A DNA stretch of 64,000 nt. Origin: Chryseobacterium sp. Leaf180 (GTDB lineage: Bacteria > Bacteroidota > Bacteroidia > Flavobacteriales > Weeksellaceae). Each line of letters opens with the position of its first letter. Position 1 is the first letter of the stretch. A program made the position numbers and the translations under genes. The notes beneath the pieces were generated by a model. The model was not told the DNA's origin and did no database searches. It saw only the letters and a program-made list of their open reading frames with translations. The stretch spans positions 853,100 to 917,099 of the forward strand of contig NZ_LMPJ01000001.1 in the NCBI RefSeq assembly GCF_001424585.1. Direction: 5' to 3'. Positions 63,078-64,000 of this stretch are shown here, piece after piece.

Positions 63078-63099
63078 CCGGTTGATATATGGGATTTCT

Positions 63100-64000
63100 T
63101 TAAACAAAAGCACTAAAACCCGTAATCGAGCGCCCTACAATCAAAGAATTGATCTCTTTGGTTCCTTCATACGAATAAATCGCTTCGGCATCTGCCACAA
63201 ATCTCGCGACATCGTACTCCAGCAAAATACCGTTTCCACCCAAAACTTCGCGCGCTCTGGAAACCACATCGCGCGTTCTCATCGTACAGAAAACTTTCGC
63301 GAGTGAGGCATGTTCGTCGAGCAAAGTGCCTTCATCCTGCATTTCAGAAAGCCTGAAAACCATCGTCTGCATTGCCGTGAGATTGGAAAGCATTTCCACC
63401 AAATGTCCCTGTATCATTTGGAAAGAGGCAATCGGTTTCCCAAACTGTTCGCGTTTTCTGGTATAATCGAGTGCACTTTCGTAGGCTCCCCGTGCACAGC
63501 CAGTCGCCATCCACGCAACGCCGGCGCGTGTCATGCGCAAAACTTTGGCCGTATCTTTAAAAGTATTGGCGTTCTGGAGACGGTTTTCTTCGGTTACGAT
63601 GCAGTTTTTCAGCGTAATTAAACCATTCTGCACAATTCTCAACGCCATTTTTCCTCTGATTTTTTCGACAGAATAACCCGAATTGTCTTTTTCTACAATG
63701 AAACCTTTCACTTCGCCGTCGTCAATATCTCTTGCCCAAATAATCACCAAATCTGCAAATGTCGCATTCCCGATCCATTTTTTTTCTCCGTTCAGAATCC
63801 AGCCTTCTTCTGTTTTTTTGCAGGTAACAGTCAGTCCGCCCGCTGCGCCAGAACCTACCTCGGGTTCGGTAAGTCCAAAAGCACCGATTTTCTCAAACTT
63901 CTGCATCTGCGGAAGCCATTTCTGTTTCTGCTCTTCAGACCCGCAAATGTAAATCGAACCCATTGCCAGCCCCGACTGTACGCCAAAAAAGGTCGCAATG
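63100..64000 (-). CDS. Acyl-CoA dehydrogenase, 5' end outside the window
   Basis: A FAD enzyme of the acyl-CoA dehydrogenase family (glutaryl-CoA-like branch). The reading frame runs past the right edge, as ATFFGVQSGLAMGSIY precedes the apparent internal Met. Visible parts: CGSEEQKQKWLP, FGLTEPEVGSGAAG, GEKKWIGNATFADLVIIWAR and YTRKREQFGKPIASFQMIQG. Near the C-terminus are REVLGGNGILLEY and the catalytic-Glu region IYSYEGTKEINSLIVGR. The substrate is uncertain: glutaryl- or short-chain acyl-CoA. The absence of the N-terminal domain is due to the window edge. Confidence 0.93.
   Translation of the reverse strand, partial: IATFFGVQSGLAMGSIYICGSEEQKQKWLPQMQKFEKIGAFGLTEPEVGSGAAGGLTVTCKKTEEGWILNGEKKWIGNATFADLVIIWARDIDDGEVKGFIVEKDNSGYSVEKIRGKMALRIVQNGLITLKNCIVTEENRLQNANTFKDTAKVLRMTRAGVAWMATGCARGAYESALDYTRKREQFGKPIASFQMIQGHLVEMLSNLTAMQTMVFRLSEMQDEGTLLDEHASLAKVFCTMRTRDVVSRAREVLGGNGILLEYDVARFVADAEAIYSYEGTKEINSLIVGRSITGFSAFV

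Overview
The window looks like a chromosomal segment of a Flavobacteriia bacterium close to Chryseobacterium and its relatives (Weeksellaceae). Evidence seen in the sequence: a secreted adhesin with a type IX secretion (T9SS) C-terminal sorting domain, TonB-dependent receptors, an aconitase of mitochondrial type, a fused CcoN-CcoO cbb3 oxidase, TAnnTTTG-type -7 promoter boxes, weak or absent Shine-Dalgarno sequences and moderately AT-rich DNA. The genus is an inference. No rRNA, tRNA, insertion sequence, prophage or CRISPR array was seen.

Layout. 1-3.1 kb: end of a DksA-like gene, small genes, lspA, a DUF218 gene and trpS. 3.1-7.8 kb (minus): a YjjG-type HAD phosphatase, a 44-aa ORF, an ECF sigma factor, a small exported protein, metK and oxyR. 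OxyR is divergent from the catalase gene katA (7.9 kb). 9.5-12.2 kb: enoyl-CoA hydratase, dCMP-deaminase-like protein, XerD and a Nudix hydrolase. 12.2-21.9 kb (mostly minus): haem-binding protein, Ig-like lipoprotein, serine hydrolase, D-2-hydroxyacid dehydrogenase, acyl-CoA thioesterase, an HU-CCDC81-like membrane protein, a TonB receptor under a TPP riboswitch and a WG-repeat protein. 22-28.4 kb: aconitase, a FAD disulfide oxidoreductase and an outer-membrane receptor. 28.5-34.9 kb (minus): the T9SS adhesin, an RluA-type pseudouridine synthase, panB and a Crp/Fnr regulator. 35-43.9 kb: a complete cbb3 oxidase cluster (ccoI, S, NO, Q, P, G, H and a TauE/SafE-type CcoH2). 43.9-45 kb: a lone AT-rich TIR-domain gene. 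45.4-58.7 kb (minus): serS, a lipoprotein, a surface-polysaccharide group (asnB, flippase, glycosyltransferase, GT-C-like protein), a membrane iron-sulfur redox pair, an MCE/MlaD protein and a PpiD-like foldase. 59-64 kb: lon, an AI-2E family permease and a partial acyl-CoA dehydrogenase.

How genes fit together. The Crp/Fnr gene diverges from the cbb3 cluster. TGA-N6-TCA palindromes lie before both ccoI and ccoS, so this regulator may control the microaerobic oxidase. OxyR and katA form a divergent peroxide-response pair with a candidate operator between them. The TPP riboswitch marks the TonB receptor at 18.8-20.9 kb as a likely thiamine-compound importer. lon is preceded by a sigma-54-like sequence.

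The most unusual signal is non-coding. All three intergenic gaps longer than 300 bp lie between converging genes, and each holds a different tandem array of short dyad-symmetric units: two with an almost exact 41-bp period and one with a 21-bp period and a 63-bp higher-order period. These arrays and the TIR gene beside one of them are the main candidates for something undescribed.
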